Assembly (NCBI GenBank): GCA_963818775.1
Contig: CAWFUF010000026.1
Coordinates: 186,001-250,000, forward strand
Length of the DNA: 64,000 bases
Direction of reading: 5' to 3'
Source of the DNA: JAMXLO01 sp963818775
GTDB taxonomy: Bacteria; Pseudomonadota; Alphaproteobacteria; Acetobacterales; Acetobacteraceae
In this document: in pieces, positions 8,162 to 17,244 of the stretch
How positions within the stretch are numbered: position 1 is the first letter of the stretch
How the letters are laid out: each line of letters begins with the position of its first letter
Translations under genes and position numbers: made by a program
The notes under the pieces: generated by a model
What the model saw: the letters and a program-made list of their open reading frames with translations, nothing else
Databases searched by the model: none
What the model was told of the DNA's origin: nothing

Positions 8162-9214
8162 TCACGACTTGAACTTCGGAATCACCTCCTCGCACAGCAG
8201 TTGCAGCGAGGTCAGCACCTGCTGGTGCGGGATGCGGTTACCGCAGTTCATTTCCGCCAGGATGCCGCTCAGCCCCAGCTTCTCGCGCAGTTCGCTAAGC
8301 CGATCCACCACCTGCTGTGGCGTTCCGACGATGATCTTGCTGCCCAGCACCTCGTCGTAGGTGATGTTCTGCAGCCGTTGCCCCCGCGCGGCGCGGTTCT
8401 CGATGGCGCGCGCGCCGTCCAGGCTGGCAAACTCCTCGATGCGCTGACCGAGGTAGCGGTAGAAGTGCATCACGCTCTCTTCCGGCTCTGACCGCGCGCG
8501 TTGCTCGGTCGGTGCGACATAGACCGGCACCCGCATGAACACTTGGCCGTCGCCGGGGTGGCCACCGGCGGCCCAGCCTTCGCGATACGCCGCCAGGTTT
8601 GGCCCGAGTTCCGACAGATCGCCCAAGCGCGTGGCACAGAAGATCGGATGGCCCGCCGCACCGTTGGCCGGGTATGTGTCCGGACTGGTCGCAGCGACCC
8701 GGATTTCCGGATACGGCTTCTGGTACGGCTTCGGCACCAGGTACACGTCCTTGAAGTGATAGTACTGGCCGTCGAAGCTGAAGCGTTCCTGCGTCCAGGC
8801 GCGCTTGAGGATTTCCAGCACCTCGACAAACCGCTCGCGGCTCTCGGCATAGGACACACCATACGCCTGATACACACGCGGAAATCCGCTGCGCCCGACG
8901 CCAAAGATGAGCCGCCCATGGCTGATCTGATCGACGGTCGCCGCCTCCTCGGCAAGCTGTAGCGGGTGGCACAGCGGCAGCACCTGCACCGCGGTGCCGA
9001 TCTTCATCCGCTTGGTGCGCGCGGCGATCGCGGTGGCGATCATCAGCGGCGAGGCCAGCACCGACCGCTCAGGCGCGGTGTGCAATTCGGCCAGCCACAT
9101 CACGTCGAGGCCGTAGCGTTCAGCCGCATCCACCTGCTCGAAGGATTCGGTGAATGCATCCTCCTCGGTCTGTCCCGGCACCCGCTGAAACTCGTGGAAC
9201 ATGCCGAATTCCAT
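8162..9214 (-). CDS. LLM-class flavin-dependent oxidoreductase (luciferase-like)
   Basis: A protein of about 350 residues of the luciferase-like monooxygenase family. Diagnostic segments are MEFGMFHEFQ at the N-terminus, YGLDVMWLAELH, RTKRMKIGTAVQVLPLCHPLQLAEE and GRLIFGVGRSGFPRVYQAYG. The reading frame has ATG at 9223 and 9214. AAGGAG lies only 1 nt before the first and 10 nt before the second, so I prefer 9214; the difference is three residues. It is 15 bp downstream of the 2-hydroxyacid dehydrogenase gene (9230-10210) on the same strand and likely shares its transcript. The substrate is unknown. It is convergent with dnaN. Confidence 0.87.
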   Translation of the reverse strand: MEFGMFHEFQRVPGQTEEDAFTESFEQVDAAERYGLDVMWLAELHTAPERSVLASPLMIATAIAARTKRMKIGTAVQVLPLCHPLQLAEEAATVDQISHGRLIFGVGRSGFPRVYQAYGVSYAESRERFVEVLEILKRAWTQERFSFDGQYYHFKDVYLVPKPYQKPYPEIRVAATSPDTYPANGAAGHPIFCATRLGDLSELGPNLAAYREGWAAGGHPGDGQVFMRVPVYVAPTEQRARSEPEESVMHFYRYLGQRIEEFASLDGARAIENRAARGQRLQNITYDEVLGSKIIVGTPQQVVDRLSELREKLGLSGILAEMNCGNRIPHQQVLTSLQLLCEEVIPKFKS

Positions 9215-9229
9215 TGTCGTCATTCTCCT

Positions 9230-10210
9230 TCAATAGCCACGTGCCGGATCGAACAGGTTGGGCATGGCACGGCCGTCGCGCCAGGCGCGCAGGTTGTCGA
9301 GGAACAGGTCCAGGCTGTGCCGATTGTAGCTGTCAGGATCGTCGGCCGCAGTATGCGGGCTGATGACAAGGTTGCGCGTGGTCCACAATCGATGCCCAGG
9401 CGGGATCGGTTCCGGCGTGAACACGTCGCACACCGCACCCGACAGATGACCATCGTCCAGCAGATCGCACAGTGCATCCTGATCGATCAGCGCGCCGCGT
9501 CCGATGTTCACCACCCCCGCACCGCGTGGCAGCAGGCGCAGGCGCTCGCGGTCAATCAATCCGCGCGTCGCATCGGTGAGTGGGCAGGCAAGCACCAGGA
9601 ACTCCGTCCGGGGCAGTTTCTGGTCGAGGCTGGCAGTGGTGATCACCTCCGCACAATGCGGATGGGGCATTGCTGTCGCTCGGACACCTGTTACGCGCAT
9701 GCCGAACCGCGTCGCCTGCATCGCCGCGGCACCACCAAGCGAGCCAAGCCCCACGATAGTGACATGGCGCCCGTCCAGCACGGCGCCCCACAGCTTCTGC
9801 CACCGCCCGGCGCGCTGATGCGTCACCATCTCCGGCACGCGGTTGGCCAACATCAGCACTGACATGATAGCAAACTCGCCGGCCTTCACGGCGTGGACCC
9901 CGGCGTTGTTCAGCAGCGCCACTCCCGGCGGCAGCCAGTCGAACGGCGCCAGCCGATCCAATCCGGCATTGGTGATGAACAGCAGTTTCAACCGCGGTGC
10001 ACGGCACGGGAACTTCGCCGCTACCACGCCGATCTCGGTGATCAGCGCTTCCGCCTCGGCAATACCGTCGGCGAAGTCTGCATCGTTGTCGCCGATCGTC
10101 ACCTCATGGGCCGCACCGACATCGGGAGCACGCGCGCACGCCGCGTCCCACATTGCGCGGGAGAACAGAAACAGCGGGTCGTCGACCGGGTTCTGGATGT
10201 GGATGCGCAT
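9230..10210 (-). CDS. D-2-hydroxyacid dehydrogenase family protein
   Basis: A 326-residue NAD(P)-dependent dehydrogenase of the D-isomer 2-hydroxyacid family. The Rossmann motif is VTIVGLGSLGGAAA. NIGRGALIDQDAL, GAVCDVFTPEPIPPGHRLW and NLVISPHTA are the conserved C-terminal blocks, with the catalytic His in SPHTA. The frame runs upstream into the divergent RluA-type gene, but that part is unrelated; the ATG at 10210 (MRIHIQNPVDDPLF) is the first that gives a plausible N-terminus. The catalytic N-terminal half (about 1-105) is divergent, which fits broad or unknown 2-keto acid specificity. It is probably transcribed with the LLM gene downstream. Confidence 0.85.
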   Translation of the reverse strand: MRIHIQNPVDDPLFLFSRAMWDAACARAPDVGAAHEVTIGDNDADFADGIAEAEALITEIGVVAAKFPCRAPRLKLLFITNAGLDRLAPFDWLPPGVALLNNAGVHAVKAGEFAIMSVLMLANRVPEMVTHQRAGRWQKLWGAVLDGRHVTIVGLGSLGGAAAMQATRFGMRVTGVRATAMPHPHCAEVITTASLDQKLPRTEFLVLACPLTDATRGLIDRERLRLLPRGAGVVNIGRGALIDQDALCDLLDDGHLSGAVCDVFTPEPIPPGHRLWTTRNLVISPHTAADDPDSYNRHSLDLFLDNLRAWRDGRAMPNLFDPARGY

Positions 10211-10267
10211 CGGCCCGCAGCCTGCCACGGCTTTGCCATCGCGGACAAATTCCGGCACTGAGTCAGG

Positions 10268-10912
10268 GTGCCTCCGATCCTGTTTCGCGATGCCAGATTT
10301 GTGGTGCTGGACAAGCCCTTCGGGCTGCCGGTGCATCCGGGACCGCGCGGTGGAGCAAGCGTAGAGGATTGGTTCCCGCTGCTGTCCTCGCGCAGGCATG
10401 GGCCTTGGCTGGCGCACCGACTGGATGCTGACACTTCCGGCTGTCTCCTGGTGGCGCTGCGCCGTCCCGCGCTGCTCGCCGCACAGGCCGAATTCGCCGC
10501 AGGCCGCGTGCGCAAGACCTACTGGGCGGTGGTGCAAGGCACCCCGTGGGTGACGCACGGCACGATCGATGCGCCGCTCGCGAAACGGAGCACGCGCGGC
10601 GGCTGGCGCATGGTGGTGGATCCCGCCGGGAAGCGAGCGATCACTGACTGGCGCATGCTCGGGCAGGAGGGCGCGCTGACGTGGCTTGAGCTTTCACCGC
10701 GTACCGGTCGAACGCATCAGGTGCGCATTCACTGTGCCGTTCTTGGCTGTCCCGTGGTGGGGGATGCGACCTACGGCGACGGCCCTGGCAGGCTCCATCT
10801 GTTGGCGCGCGGCATCGCGCTGGATCTCGACCCTCCGGTTGCAGCGACAGCGCCGGTTCCCCAACACATGCGGGACGCCCTGCTGCGCTGTGGGCACATG
10901 GAGGTGGTGTGA
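10268..10912 (+). CDS. RluA-family pseudouridine synthase
   Basis: A 214-residue protein that should convert uridine to pseudouridine in rRNA or tRNA. The catalytic loop HRLDADTSGCLL (about residues 49-60) carries the essential Asp. The late motif LSPRTGRTHQVRIHCAVLGCPVVGD is the family C-terminal block. It lacks an N-terminal S4 domain and is short, as in RluA/TruC-like single-domain members. The start is GTG at 10268, 57 bp from the divergent dehydrogenase start. Position specificity cannot be told from sequence. Confidence 0.9.
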   Translation: MPPILFRDARFVVLDKPFGLPVHPGPRGGASVEDWFPLLSSRRHGPWLAHRLDADTSGCLLVALRRPALLAAQAEFAAGRVRKTYWAVVQGTPWVTHGTIDAPLAKRSTRGGWRMVVDPAGKRAITDWRMLGQEGALTWLELSPRTGRTHQVRIHCAVLGCPVVGDATYGDGPGRLHLLARGIALDLDPPVAATAPVPQHMRDALLRCGHMEVV

Positions 10913-11009
10913 CCGCCTGATGAGTTGACGCCGAGCCGCACCGCCTTACGTTCGCGCATCGACGTTGCCGGACTGCGCCGGCCGCAACCGGAGGCTGGAG
11001 CGCGGCACC

Positions 11010-11915
11010 ATGCCCGTATGGTTACCCGTCACCGTCTCCGCCGCGCTGTTCCAGTGCTGGCGGACCGCGATGCAGCAGAAGCTGCGTCATCTGCTGTCGG
11101 TCAACGGCGCAGGCTTCGTTCGCTATCTGTATGGCGCACCCACGGCGCTGGTGCTGCTGGTCGGTGCGCTGGTTGGCACCGGACTGCCGCTCCCGGCACC
11201 GAACGTTGCCTTCGTGGTCCACTGCGCGGTGGGAGGGCTGATGCAGATCCTCGCCACCAATCTGCTGATCATGGCGTTCGGCTACCGCAACTTTGCGGTC
11301 GGCACGGCCTATTCCAAGACCGAGACGGCACAGAGCGCCATTATCGCGCTGTTCGTGCTGCACGAGGTGCTGCTTCCGGCGTCCTGGATCGGCATCTGCA
11401 TCGGCCTCGCCGGCGTGATGACGCTCTCGCTTGCCGGGCGTGGCATGCGACCAAGTGAGCTTGCACGTGCGACGGTGCAGCCCGCGGCACTGGCCGGTCT
11501 CGGCGCGGGGTTCCTGTTTGCGCTCACCACGGTGTTCATCAAGCTCGCCAATCAGGCGTTGACCGGACCCAGCCTGTTCGTCCGTGCGCTGTTCGTGCTG
11601 GTCGTCACGAACACGCTGCAGATCGTGATGCAGGGCGGCTTCCTGGCGTTGCGCGAACCGCGTGAGTTGCGCAAGGCATTCACCACCTGGCGGAGTTCAG
11701 CCTGGGTCGGTACGTTGTCCGCACTCGGTTCTGCGTGCTGGTTCACTGCATTCGCGCTTGCCCCGATTGGGCTGGTGCGATCGGTCGGGCAGATCGAGAT
11801 CGTGTTCACCCTGACGTTCAGCCGGTTCTATCTGAAGGAAACCCTCAAGACAGGCGAAATTGCCGGACTTGTTCTGGTGGTGGCAGGCGTCCTGCTGATC
11901 GTTCTGGCGAACTGA
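11010..11915 (+). CDS. EamA/DMT-superfamily membrane transporter
   Basis: A 301-residue integral membrane protein with about ten hydrophobic segments in two similar halves, as in drug/metabolite (EamA) exporters. The second half begins near QPAALAGLGAGFLFALTTVF. The C-terminus LVLVVAGVLLIVLAN is a typical last helix. The ATG at 11010 has GGAG-containing sequence upstream; the frame is open a few codons earlier without an RBS. It is convergent with the MFS gene that ends 6 bp downstream. The transported substrate is unknown. Confidence 0.82.
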   Translation: MPVWLPVTVSAALFQCWRTAMQQKLRHLLSVNGAGFVRYLYGAPTALVLLVGALVGTGLPLPAPNVAFVVHCAVGGLMQILATNLLIMAFGYRNFAVGTAYSKTETAQSAIIALFVLHEVLLPASWIGICIGLAGVMTLSLAGRGMRPSELARATVQPAALAGLGAGFLFALTTVFIKLANQALTGPSLFVRALFVLVVTNTLQIVMQGGFLALREPRELRKAFTTWRSSAWVGTLSALGSACWFTAFALAPIGLVRSVGQIEIVFTLTFSRFYLKETLKTGEIAGLVLVVAGVLLIVLAN

Positions 11916-11920
11916 AGCCC

Positions 11921-13159
11921 TCATGCAAGGGCGGTTGACGGCCGCCACTGCCGGCTGCGCATCACGAGGGCACCGATCACCGCCAGGTTCAGCAGATTGA
12001 ACAGCACGCCAACCGCGAAGGCGGGCGCATAGAAGGCAAATCGGTCGTACATCACGCCAGCCAGCCAGCCACCCCCTGCCATGCCAAGTGAGCCGGGAAG
12101 CAGCATGGTGGGGATGCGCCAGCTTGCCTCGGAGGCCGGGAACAGTTCCCGCGCCGCCAGCACGTAGCCGGGGATCAGGCCGCCGAAGCCGAAGCCGAAC
12201 ACCGCGGAGATCGTGAAGAGGCCGATCTCGTCCTGGGTCACGAGGAACCCGGCCATCGCCGTGGCCTGCGCCGCGGAGGCCCACAGGATGGTTCGCAGGC
12301 CGCCGATCCGATCCGCCAACCAGCCCCAGAACTGCCGTGCGAAGAACGCCGAGCCGAGCAGCACCGACAGCATCGCCGCACCTTGCGCTGGCGCGATGCC
12401 GATATCGCTGCAGAACGCCACCATGTGCGCCATCGGCATCGACATCGTCATGCAGCAGCAGAAGGTGGCGAACCCAAGCGCCGCCAGCACCAGATTGGGC
12501 GGCAGTCCAAGGACCTTCTCTCCGACCCGCGGTCCGTCGTAGATGCCGCCAAGCGCCGCCGCTTTCGGCGCGCGGCGCAGGAATATCGCCGCCAGTGGCA
12601 CGATCACGACGACGGCGAACACCGCGTATGCCAGCATCGTCCCGCGCCAGCCGATCGCACCGATGCCGTATTGGAACAATGGTGGCCACAGCGCCCCGGC
12701 GATGTACTGGCCCGCCGAGATCAGCGCGATCGCGGTGCCGCGGCGCACGTCGAACCAGCGGCTGACATAGGTCATCAGTGGCGCGAACATGCCGGCGGCG
12801 CCGAGCAGTCCGACCAGCAGGAAGCTGCTGATATAAAGCTGCGTCAGTCCGCCCAGCGATGAAATCGTCAGCCCGGTCCCGATCATCGCTCCGCCGAAGA
12901 TCACCACCGCACGCACGCCGATGCGCTCGGCGATCCAGCCCATCGCAATGCCGCCACAGCCGGCACCGATGAAGGTCAGCGCGACAGCCAATGCCGGCGC
13001 CGACCGCGTCGCACCAAATTCCTCGGCGATCGGCTTCAGCGCCACCACGGTGGTGAGCGGCGCGCCATATGACACGCTCAGCACGGTCAGCGCCGCGATG
13101 GCGACTACCCACGATGTCCGCGTCTCCACGCTGCCCGCCTGCGCGCCGCTGCCGTCCAT
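11921..13159 (-). CDS. Major facilitator superfamily transporter
   Basis: A 412-residue polytopic membrane protein with about 12 hydrophobic segments. The loop WIAERIGVRAVVIFGG after the second helix and the equivalent WLADRIGGLRTILWASA in the second half are the MFS loop motifs. The frame stays open far upstream, but that part is the shadow of the hydratase gene. The ATG at 13159 has GAGGAAA about 8 nt upstream. It is 32 bp downstream of the 3-hydroxyisobutyryl-CoA hydrolase-like gene on the same strand, so a shared role in organic-acid use is possible but not shown. Confidence 0.88.
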   Translation of the reverse strand: MDGSGAQAGSVETRTSWVVAIAALTVLSVSYGAPLTTVVALKPIAEEFGATRSAPALAVALTFIGAGCGGIAMGWIAERIGVRAVVIFGGAMIGTGLTISSLGGLTQLYISSFLLVGLLGAAGMFAPLMTYVSRWFDVRRGTAIALISAGQYIAGALWPPLFQYGIGAIGWRGTMLAYAVFAVVVIVPLAAIFLRRAPKAAALGGIYDGPRVGEKVLGLPPNLVLAALGFATFCCCMTMSMPMAHMVAFCSDIGIAPAQGAAMLSVLLGSAFFARQFWGWLADRIGGLRTILWASAAQATAMAGFLVTQDEIGLFTISAVFGFGFGGLIPGYVLAARELFPASEASWRIPTMLLPGSLGMAGGGWLAGVMYDRFAFYAPAFAVGVLFNLLNLAVIGALVMRSRQWRPSTALA

Positions 13160-13191
13160 GGGATCGTTTCCTCGGTGCTTCGTGAGTGAGC

Positions 13192-14199
13192 TTAGTCGAA
13201 CATCGCGGCGATGACAGCCGGGTCCACCTCCTCGATCCGGGACGGCTGCCAGCGCGGCCTGCGGTCCTTGTCCACCACCATCGCACGCACGCCCTCGGCA
13301 AAGTCGGGATGCCGCATCGTGGTCCGTGTGAGTGCCAGTTCGGCCGCCTGGCACTGTGGCAGGGTCAGGTTCGCACCGCGCCGCAGCGCCTCGAGCGTCC
13401 AGCACAAAGCCGATGGCGACACCGTCCGCAATGTGGCCAGGGTTTTCGTTGCCCAGGCGTCGCCGAGCGCCTCGAGGCGGCGCACGATCTCGGCCACCCC
13501 GTCGGCGCCGAAGCAGTGATCGATCGCCGCGCGTTGCGCCGCCAGCGAGAACGGCGGCAGCGGCGCAGAATGTGGGCCGAGTGCGCCAGGACCATCCGTT
13601 GCTAGCGCATGCGACAGCGCGGGCAGGTCCGCGCGCGGCGTGAAGTGCGTTGCAAGCCCAGCGTGGACCGAGTCCGCGCCCTGCATGCGCATCCCGGCCA
13701 GTCCAAGATACGTCCCGATCCTGCCTGGCAGGCGCGGCAGAAAGAACGTCGCGCCGATATCCGGGAAGAAGCCGATCGCGGTCTCGGGCATGGCGAATGC
13801 GGCGTGCTCGGTGGCGACCCGATACGGTGCATGCACCGACACGCCGATGCCGCCTCCCATGCATATGCCGTCGATCAGCGCGACATACGGCTTCGGGTAG
13901 GTGGCGATCATCAAATTCAGCTCGTACTCCTCGCGGAAGAACGTCTCGGCCTTGTGATGCTCGCCATCCAGCTCGTATTGGCGCAGCGCACGGATATCGC
14001 CGCCGGCGCAGAAGGCGCGATCGCCGGCACCCTCGATCACCACGCCGTGCACATGGGGGTCGTCTCGCCAAGCCGTCAGAGTCCGTGTGCAGGCCCGGAT
14101 CATCGCCAGGTCGAGCGCGTTGAGCGCCTGCGGTCGGTTCAGCACGATGCGCCCCACGCGCCCGTCGTGTCGGGCGATCACGGTCTGTTCGTCTTGCAT
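13192..14199 (-). CDS. Enoyl-CoA hydratase/isomerase family, 3-hydroxyisobutyryl-CoA hydrolase-like
   Basis: A 335-residue crotonase-fold protein. RVGRIVLNRPQALNALDLAM, RAFCAGGDIRAL and GICMGGGIGVSVHAPYRVATE are the crotonase blocks that form the CoA oxyanion hole. The length, the MPETAIGFFPDIGATFFLPRLPG segment and the long C-terminal region point to the 3-hydroxyisobutyryl-CoA hydrolase (valine degradation) branch rather than a 260-residue hydratase. The start at 14199 (MQDEQTVIARHDG) follows GGAGAGG. It is followed by an MFS gene on the same strand and is divergent from the solute-binding protein gene at 14334. Confidence 0.85.
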   Translation of the reverse strand: MQDEQTVIARHDGRVGRIVLNRPQALNALDLAMIRACTRTLTAWRDDPHVHGVVIEGAGDRAFCAGGDIRALRQYELDGEHHKAETFFREEYELNLMIATYPKPYVALIDGICMGGGIGVSVHAPYRVATEHAAFAMPETAIGFFPDIGATFFLPRLPGRIGTYLGLAGMRMQGADSVHAGLATHFTPRADLPALSHALATDGPGALGPHSAPLPPFSLAAQRAAIDHCFGADGVAEIVRRLEALGDAWATKTLATLRTVSPSALCWTLEALRRGANLTLPQCQAAELALTRTTMRHPDFAEGVRAMVVDKDRRPRWQPSRIEEVDPAVIAAMFD

Positions 14200-14333
14200 G
14201 CGCCTCTCCAGGATGGTCAGAGCATCTAGCGCGCCGCCGCTGGGCGCGCCAAGGCAGCCCCGACTTTCACTTCCGGCCAATTTCGCGGATTGTAGGGCTT
14301 CGCCGCAGCGCTGGAACCCGGAGCCAAACATAG

Positions 14334-15365
14334 ATGCATGTCCGCTCGCTTGTGGCCGCCGCGGCGATCCTCGCGCTCTCGTATGGCATTGCCGCGGCAC
14401 GTGACCTGACCGTGGTCGCGCGCGGCCCGACGCAGGAGGCGATCAAGCGCGTGTTCATCCAGCCGTTCACCTCGGCGACCGGCATCGCGGTGCAGTCTGA
14501 GGGTTGGGAAGGCGGCATCGACGCGCTGCGCATGCAATCGAAGGCACCTGACAATGTCTGGGACCTGGTCCAGGTGGATAGCGACGAACTGACGACCGGC
14601 TGTTCCGAGGGGCTGTTCGAGAAGCTCGACTGGTCAGCGATCGGCGGCAAGGACCACTACCTGCCGCAGGCGGTCAGCGATTGCGGCGTGGGTTCCGGTC
14701 TGGCGAGCCTCGTGCTCGCCTGGGACCGCGACAAGTTTCCCGCCACGCCCGGCTGGGCGGATTTCTGGGATGTCGCGAAGTATCCCGGCAAGCGTGGGCT
14801 GCACCGCGGGGTCCGGGGCAATCTGGAGTTCGCGCTGTTCGCCGACGGCGTGTCGCCGCCCGACGTCTACAAGGTACTGGCAACCTCGGAGGGCGTCGAT
14901 CGCGCCTTTCGCCGGCTGGATCAGCTAAGACCCTACATCGTGTGGTGGCAGGACGATGCCGAGGCGGCGCGCATACTGGCGTCCGGCGATGTGCTGATGA
15001 CCAGCGCATCAGCACCGGCGATCGGCGCCGTCAACCGGACAGCGCATCGCAATTTCGGCGTGCAGTGGACGGCGAGCCTCTATGATTTGGAGAGCTGGGC
15101 TATTCTGAAGGGCAGTCCGAACCTCCGGGCTGCGACACAGTTTCTCTACTTCGCAGGCACGCCCGCGATCGAGGCGCGGCTGGTCGAGCTCTTCGGCGAG
15201 GGTGGGCTGGCGAAGGGCGCCAATGACGGACTGCCGCCAGAGCTTGCGCAGATCTCGCCGACCGCGCCGGCCAACCTCAATGCTGCGGTTCGCGTGGATG
15301 CCGCATTCTGGCACGACAATCTCGCCAAGCTGCACCAGCAGTTCGAGACCTGGTTGACGCATTGA
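14334..15365 (+). CDS. Periplasmic solute-binding protein (polyamine/spermidine type)
   Basis: A 343-residue extracellular solute-binding protein resembling PotD/iron(III)-type binding proteins. The N-terminus MHVRSLVAAAAILALSYGIA is a signal peptide, with likely cleavage after AAA near residue 22. SEGWEGGIDALRMQSKAP, SLVLAWDRDKFPATPGWADFWDVAKYPGKRGL and LMTSASAPAIGAV are typical of the family. The unusual point is its place: its TGA overlaps the TTG start of an MlaE-type permease, and no spermidine-type permease or ATPase follows. It may bind a ligand for, or merely be co-regulated with, the MCE system downstream. Confidence 0.85.
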   Translation: MHVRSLVAAAAILALSYGIAAARDLTVVARGPTQEAIKRVFIQPFTSATGIAVQSEGWEGGIDALRMQSKAPDNVWDLVQVDSDELTTGCSEGLFEKLDWSAIGGKDHYLPQAVSDCGVGSGLASLVLAWDRDKFPATPGWADFWDVAKYPGKRGLHRGVRGNLEFALFADGVSPPDVYKVLATSEGVDRAFRRLDQLRPYIVWWQDDAEAARILASGDVLMTSASAPAIGAVNRTAHRNFGVQWTASLYDLESWAILKGSPNLRAATQFLYFAGTPAIEARLVELFGEGGLAKGANDGLPPELAQISPTAPANLNAAVRVDAAFWHDNLAKLHQQFETWLTH

Positions 15366-16465
15366 GCAAGGCCACCAGCCTGTCCATAGAACAGCACGAG
15401 GGGCGCGCGATCATGGTGTTCGCGGGCCGGCTCGATGCGGCGTCGATTGGTCCGGTGTGGCGTCCGGCGATGCGGGCGGCGGGACGCGCACGAGGCCATC
15501 CGCTGTCGTTCGACCTCAGTGCCGTGTCGTTCAGTGACGTGGCGGGAGCCGGCTTCCTCGCCGCCGTCGAAGCGGCCCATGGCGACGCGGCGCAACTCAT
15601 TGGTGCACCGGAGCACGTGCCGGCACTGCTGGTTCGCGCTCGCGCGGCAGCCCATGACGGGGCGACCGGCGAGGCTGCGCCCCGTCCCTCGGCGCGAGAC
15701 GTTCTCGCGATGGCATTCGGGCTTGCATTGGCCAGCGTCGCCTTCGTCGGCGAGGCAGCATTCGCGATTGCCAGACTGCCGACGCGCCACCGCATGCTGC
15801 GTTGGTCCGATCTGCTGCGCTACATCGATCAGGCTGGCGTGCGAGCGCTGCCCCTGGTGCTGATGCTCGGCTATCTGATCGGCCTGATACTGGCGTTCCA
15901 GTCCGCTGTGCCGATGCGCCGCTTTGGCGCCGACATCTTCGTCGCCAATCTGGTGGCACTCAGCCTCGTGCGCGAGCTCGGTCCCCTCCTGGCGGCGGTG
16001 ATCCTGGCGGGACGCACCGGCTCGGCCTTCGCGGCAGAGATCGGCACCATGAAGGTGAACGAGGAGGTCGATGCCCTGATCACCATGGGGCTCGATCCGA
16101 TGACAATGCTTGTGCTGCCAAGGATCATCGCGGCGATGCTGGTGATGCCCGTCCTGACGTTGACGCTCGACCTGGCCGGTATGCTCGGCATGGCGACAGT
16201 GTTGCGCGGCTTCGGCTTTCCACTGGTAACGATCGCCATGCAGGTGCAGAACTGGGTGACCACGCATGATGTCTATGGTGGCCTGTTCAAGGCCGTATGC
16301 TTCGGCATCGCTGTTGCGGCGATCGGCTGCCGTGCGGGGCTCGGCACGGGTCTCGGGCCACGCGCTGTCGGTTTGTCCACCACCGCGGCAGTGGTCGGCG
16401 GCATCGTGGCCGCTATCGTGCTGGACGGCCTGTTCGCCCTGATCTTCTATCGGCTGGACCTGTGA
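15362..16465 (+). CDS. MlaE-family lipid ABC permease with N-terminal STAS domain
   Basis: A 367-residue inner-membrane permease of an MCE/Mla-type lipid transporter. Residues about 1-95 form a STAS-like domain (LSFDLSAVSFSDVAGAGFLAAVEAA). The MlaE domain follows, with SLVRELGPLLAAVILAGRTGSAFAAEIGTMKVNEEVDAL containing the EIGTM motif and MGLDPMTMLVLPRIIA. The only start that includes the STAS domain is TTG at 15362, overlapping the previous stop as TTGA; an ATG at 15413 would cut into the domain. The next gene overlaps its stop as GTGA. This and the following three genes make a complete permease-ATPase-MCE-lipoprotein set. Confidence 0.88.
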   Translation: MSKATSLSIEQHEGRAIMVFAGRLDAASIGPVWRPAMRAAGRARGHPLSFDLSAVSFSDVAGAGFLAAVEAAHGDAAQLIGAPEHVPALLVRARAAAHDGATGEAAPRPSARDVLAMAFGLALASVAFVGEAAFAIARLPTRHRMLRWSDLLRYIDQAGVRALPLVLMLGYLIGLILAFQSAVPMRRFGADIFVANLVALSLVRELGPLLAAVILAGRTGSAFAAEIGTMKVNEEVDALITMGLDPMTMLVLPRIIAAMLVMPVLTLTLDLAGMLGMATVLRGFGFPLVTIAMQVQNWVTTHDVYGGLFKAVCFGIAVAAIGCRAGLGTGLGPRAVGLSTTAAVVGGIVAAIVLDGLFALIFYRLDL

Positions 16466-17244
16466 CTGGCGATACGATCATCCGCGTGGATCGCGTGGCG
16501 CAGCGCTTCGGTACGCGCAGCGTCTTTCGCAATGTCTCGTTCACCATCCATCAGCGTGAGATATTCGCCATCCTCGGCGGGTCGGGCAGCGGCAAGTCGA
16601 CATTGATGCGGCAGTTGATCGGCCTGCTGACGCCGAGTGCGGGGCGCATCGAGATCTTTGGTCGGACCATCACGGGTCCCCATGGCGACGTGGCGCTGCG
16701 CGAGGTGCAACGCAAAATGGGGGTGATGTTCCAGTCCGGTGCGTTGTTCGGCTCAATGAGCCTGCTCGAGAACGTCATGTTGCCGCTCGAGATGTTCACT
16801 GATCTGCCACCCGAGGGGTGCGAAGCCGTGGCGCGCGTGAAGCTAGGACTGGTCGGTCTGGGGGACGCCGCCTCGCTGAACCCCGCGGAGATTTCCGGCG
16901 GCATGGCGCGGCGCGCCGGCATTGCACGAGCGATGGCGCTCGATCCGCCTCTGCTGTTGCTCGACGAACCCTCCGCTGGCCTGGACCCTATCACGTCGGC
17001 TGGACTGGACCGGCTGATCCTCGATCTGCGGCAGGATCTCGGTGCCACCTTTGTTGTGGTGACACATGAGCTGGCGTCGATCCTGGCAATTGCCGATCGT
17101 TGCATCATGCTGGATCGTGGCGCGTATTCCGATGCGGGCGGTGTGATCGCTGAAGGCGACCCGCGGCAATTGCGCGATACCAGCCTGCATCCGAGGGTAC
17201 GTGCCTTCTTTCGTCGCGAGTTGCCGGCCGTGGCTGCCGCGTGA
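16462..17244 (+). CDS. MlaF-type ABC ATPase of MCE lipid transporter
   Basis: A 260-residue ATP-binding subunit. Walker A is GGSGSGKST, the Q-loop FQSGALFGSMSLLENV, the signature segment ISGGMARRAGIARAMA and Walker B LLLLDEPSAGLDP, followed by the switch VVTHE. FQ(S/N)GALF and SGGM(x)RR are characteristic of MlaF/TrbA-type lipid ABC ATPases. The start is GTG at 16462, overlapping the permease stop by 4 nt. It should drive the STAS-MlaE permease. A second MlaF paralogue is at 36337-37113. Confidence 0.9.
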   Translation: MTGDTIIRVDRVAQRFGTRSVFRNVSFTIHQREIFAILGGSGSGKSTLMRQLIGLLTPSAGRIEIFGRTITGPHGDVALREVQRKMGVMFQSGALFGSMSLLENVMLPLEMFTDLPPEGCEAVARVKLGLVGLGDAASLNPAEISGGMARRAGIARAMALDPPLLLLDEPSAGLDPITSAGLDRLILDLRQDLGATFVVVTHELASILAIADRCIMLDRGAYSDAGGVIAEGDPRQLRDTSLHPRVRAFFRRELPAVAAA

